Part shown: one piece after another, positions 63,295 to 64,000 of the stretch
How positions within the stretch are numbered: the first letter of the stretch is position 1
How the letters are laid out: each line of letters starts with the position of its first letter
Assembly: GCA_947498985.1 (NCBI GenBank)
Contig: CANMMF010000008.1
Coordinates: 1-64,000 of the forward strand
Origin: an uncultured Paracoccaceae bacterium
Lineage (GTDB): Bacteria; Pseudomonadota; Alphaproteobacteria; Rhodobacterales; Rhodobacteraceae
DNA length: 64,000 bases
Reading direction: 5' to 3'
Position numbers and translations under genes: made by a program
The notes under the pieces: model-generated
The model's input: the letters and a program-made list of their open reading frames with translations, nothing else
What the model was told of the DNA's origin: nothing
Database searches by the model: none

Positions 63295-64000
63295 TCAGCC
63301 CACGGACGCCCGGTAGATCTTGTCGATATTGCCGCCAAGGGCCGCGTTGAACTCGGCCTCCGATTGCTGCTTTGAGAGCCCCTCGGTCAGTGCCCGGCTG
63401 AACGACGCGATCATCTTGGGCTGGCGCGCGAGCCGCGCGCAGGCGTCATCGGTGGAATACCCGCCCGACAGCGCCACAACCCGCAGCACCCGGGGGTGAT
63501 CGGCCAGCGCATCATAAAGCCCGTCGCTCGACGGGATGGTGAGCTTCAGCATCACCTGATCGTCCTCACCCAGCATATCGAGATGGGTCGTGATCGCGGC
63601 TTTCAGCATCTCTTCGGCCTCAGCCTTGCTGGGCGAGTGGATATCGACCTCCGGCTCCAGGATCGGCACCAGCCCGTTGTCGATCACCGCCCGCGCGATG
63701 GCGAATTGCTGGCCGACCACGGCCTGGATCCCGGCCTCGTTGGCCTCATGCACCACCGACCGCTCCTTGGTGCCGAAAATGCCGAACTGCTTGGCTTCGG
63801 GCAGCAGCCCGTCGAGCCCGGGCATCGCCTTCATCAGCTGCACGCCGTTTTCCTGCTCTTCCAGCCCCTTGTCGATCTTCAGAAACGGCACGATCCCGCG
63901 ATCCTCCCAAAGCAGCTGCGCCACCGGCTTGCCGTCGATATCCCCGCGCATCGTCCGCTCGAACAGGATCGCGCCGATGACCTTTTCGGAGGTGAAATCC
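63295..64000 (-). CDS. Class I fructose-bisphosphate aldolase (5' partial)
   Basis: The C-terminal 235 residues or so of a class I fructose-1,6-bisphosphate aldolase; the reading frame continues beyond the right edge (DFTSEKVIGAILFERTMRGDIDG). Diagnostic segments are GIVPFLKIDKGLEEQENGVQLMK, VHEANEAGIQAVVGQQFAIARAVIDNGLVPILEPEVDI and LKLTIPSSDGLY, with Schiff-base lysine candidates in the K-DKG and LKLTIP parts. It acts in glycolysis/gluconeogenesis. The stop abuts a long palindrome. Confidence 0.93.
   Translation of the reverse strand, partial: DFTSEKVIGAILFERTMRGDIDGKPVAQLLWEDRGIVPFLKIDKGLEEQENGVQLMKAMPGLDGLLPEAKQFGIFGTKERSVVHEANEAGIQAVVGQQFAIARAVIDNGLVPILEPEVDIHSPSKAEAEEMLKAAITTHLDMLGEDDQVMLKLTIPSSDGLYDALADHPRVLRVVALSGGYSTDDACARLARQPKMIASFSRALTEGLSKQQSEAEFNAALGGNIDKIYRASVG

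Overview
The window looks like a chromosome segment of a marine Rhodobacteraceae (Roseobacter-group alphaproteobacterium). Support comes from the GC-rich coding style, an iscR-led suf operon whose IscR has a single cysteine (a Rhodobacteraceae trait), many GTGA/ATGA gene overlaps, and G/C-rich intergenic palindromes repeated through the core part. A tRNA-Arg(CCG) gene at 24935-25011 separates two regions. Everything left of it is a genomic island; everything right of it is ordinary core chromosome.

Region 1 (1-9485, + strand) is the mating-pair-formation operon of a conjugative element: trbB, trbC, trbD, trbE, trbJ, a TrbK-like protein, trbL, trbF, trbG, trbI and a DUF2274 gene, nearly all overlapping. 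No relaxase, coupling protein or integrase is visible; these would lie left of the window or be lost. Region 2 (9486-10833) is a graveyard of insertion sequences: a frameshifted IS5-family transposase lying against an IS30-family C-terminal fragment.

Region 3 (about 10870-23580) is strikingly AT-rich cargo and the most interesting part. A 1055-residue leucine-rich-repeat Roc-COR GTPase (+) faces an eight-gene, translationally coupled operon (-). In transcription order the operon encodes a cytosolic histidine kinase, a divergent receiver-only protein, two P-loop proteins (one with its Walker A lysine replaced), a terpene-cyclase-like alpha/alpha-toroid protein, an ATP-grasp protein, a radical SAM protein and a TobZ/NodU-type carbamoyltransferase. 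I know of no described system with this composition. It reads as a sensing and ATPase module coupled to a three-enzyme modification pathway, plausibly defensive or signalling. A second IS5-family relic (23585-24263) sits directly in front of the kinase, followed by about 670 bp of gene-free DNA with repeats up to the tRNA.

Region 4 (25157-28259) holds a Hint-domain protein, an atypical SDR and an AlkC-like DNA glycosylase. Region 5 (28400-38381, -) is the iscR-suf iron-sulfur cluster assembly operon: iscR, cysteine desulfurase, sufB, four small membrane proteins, an FkbM methyltransferase, ybjQ, a second methyltransferase, sufC, sufD, two Yip1-like membrane proteins and sufS. An Iron-Rhodo-box-like palindrome lies in its control region. 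Region 6 (38563-51826) holds an alpha/beta hydrolase, lpdA, DUF924, an MFS transporter, queA, a giant AsmA/YhdP-like protein, bcp, a DUF455 ferritin-like protein, and a LytM peptidase-bactofilin pair. Region 7 (52157-63294) holds an HNH endonuclease behind NrdR-like boxes, an RTX protein, an esterase/AlkA-like glycosylase/CobK cluster, an MFS transporter, a phytoene-synthase-like protein, a methyltransferase, cimA and cysS. A class I fructose-bisphosphate aldolase runs off the right edge.
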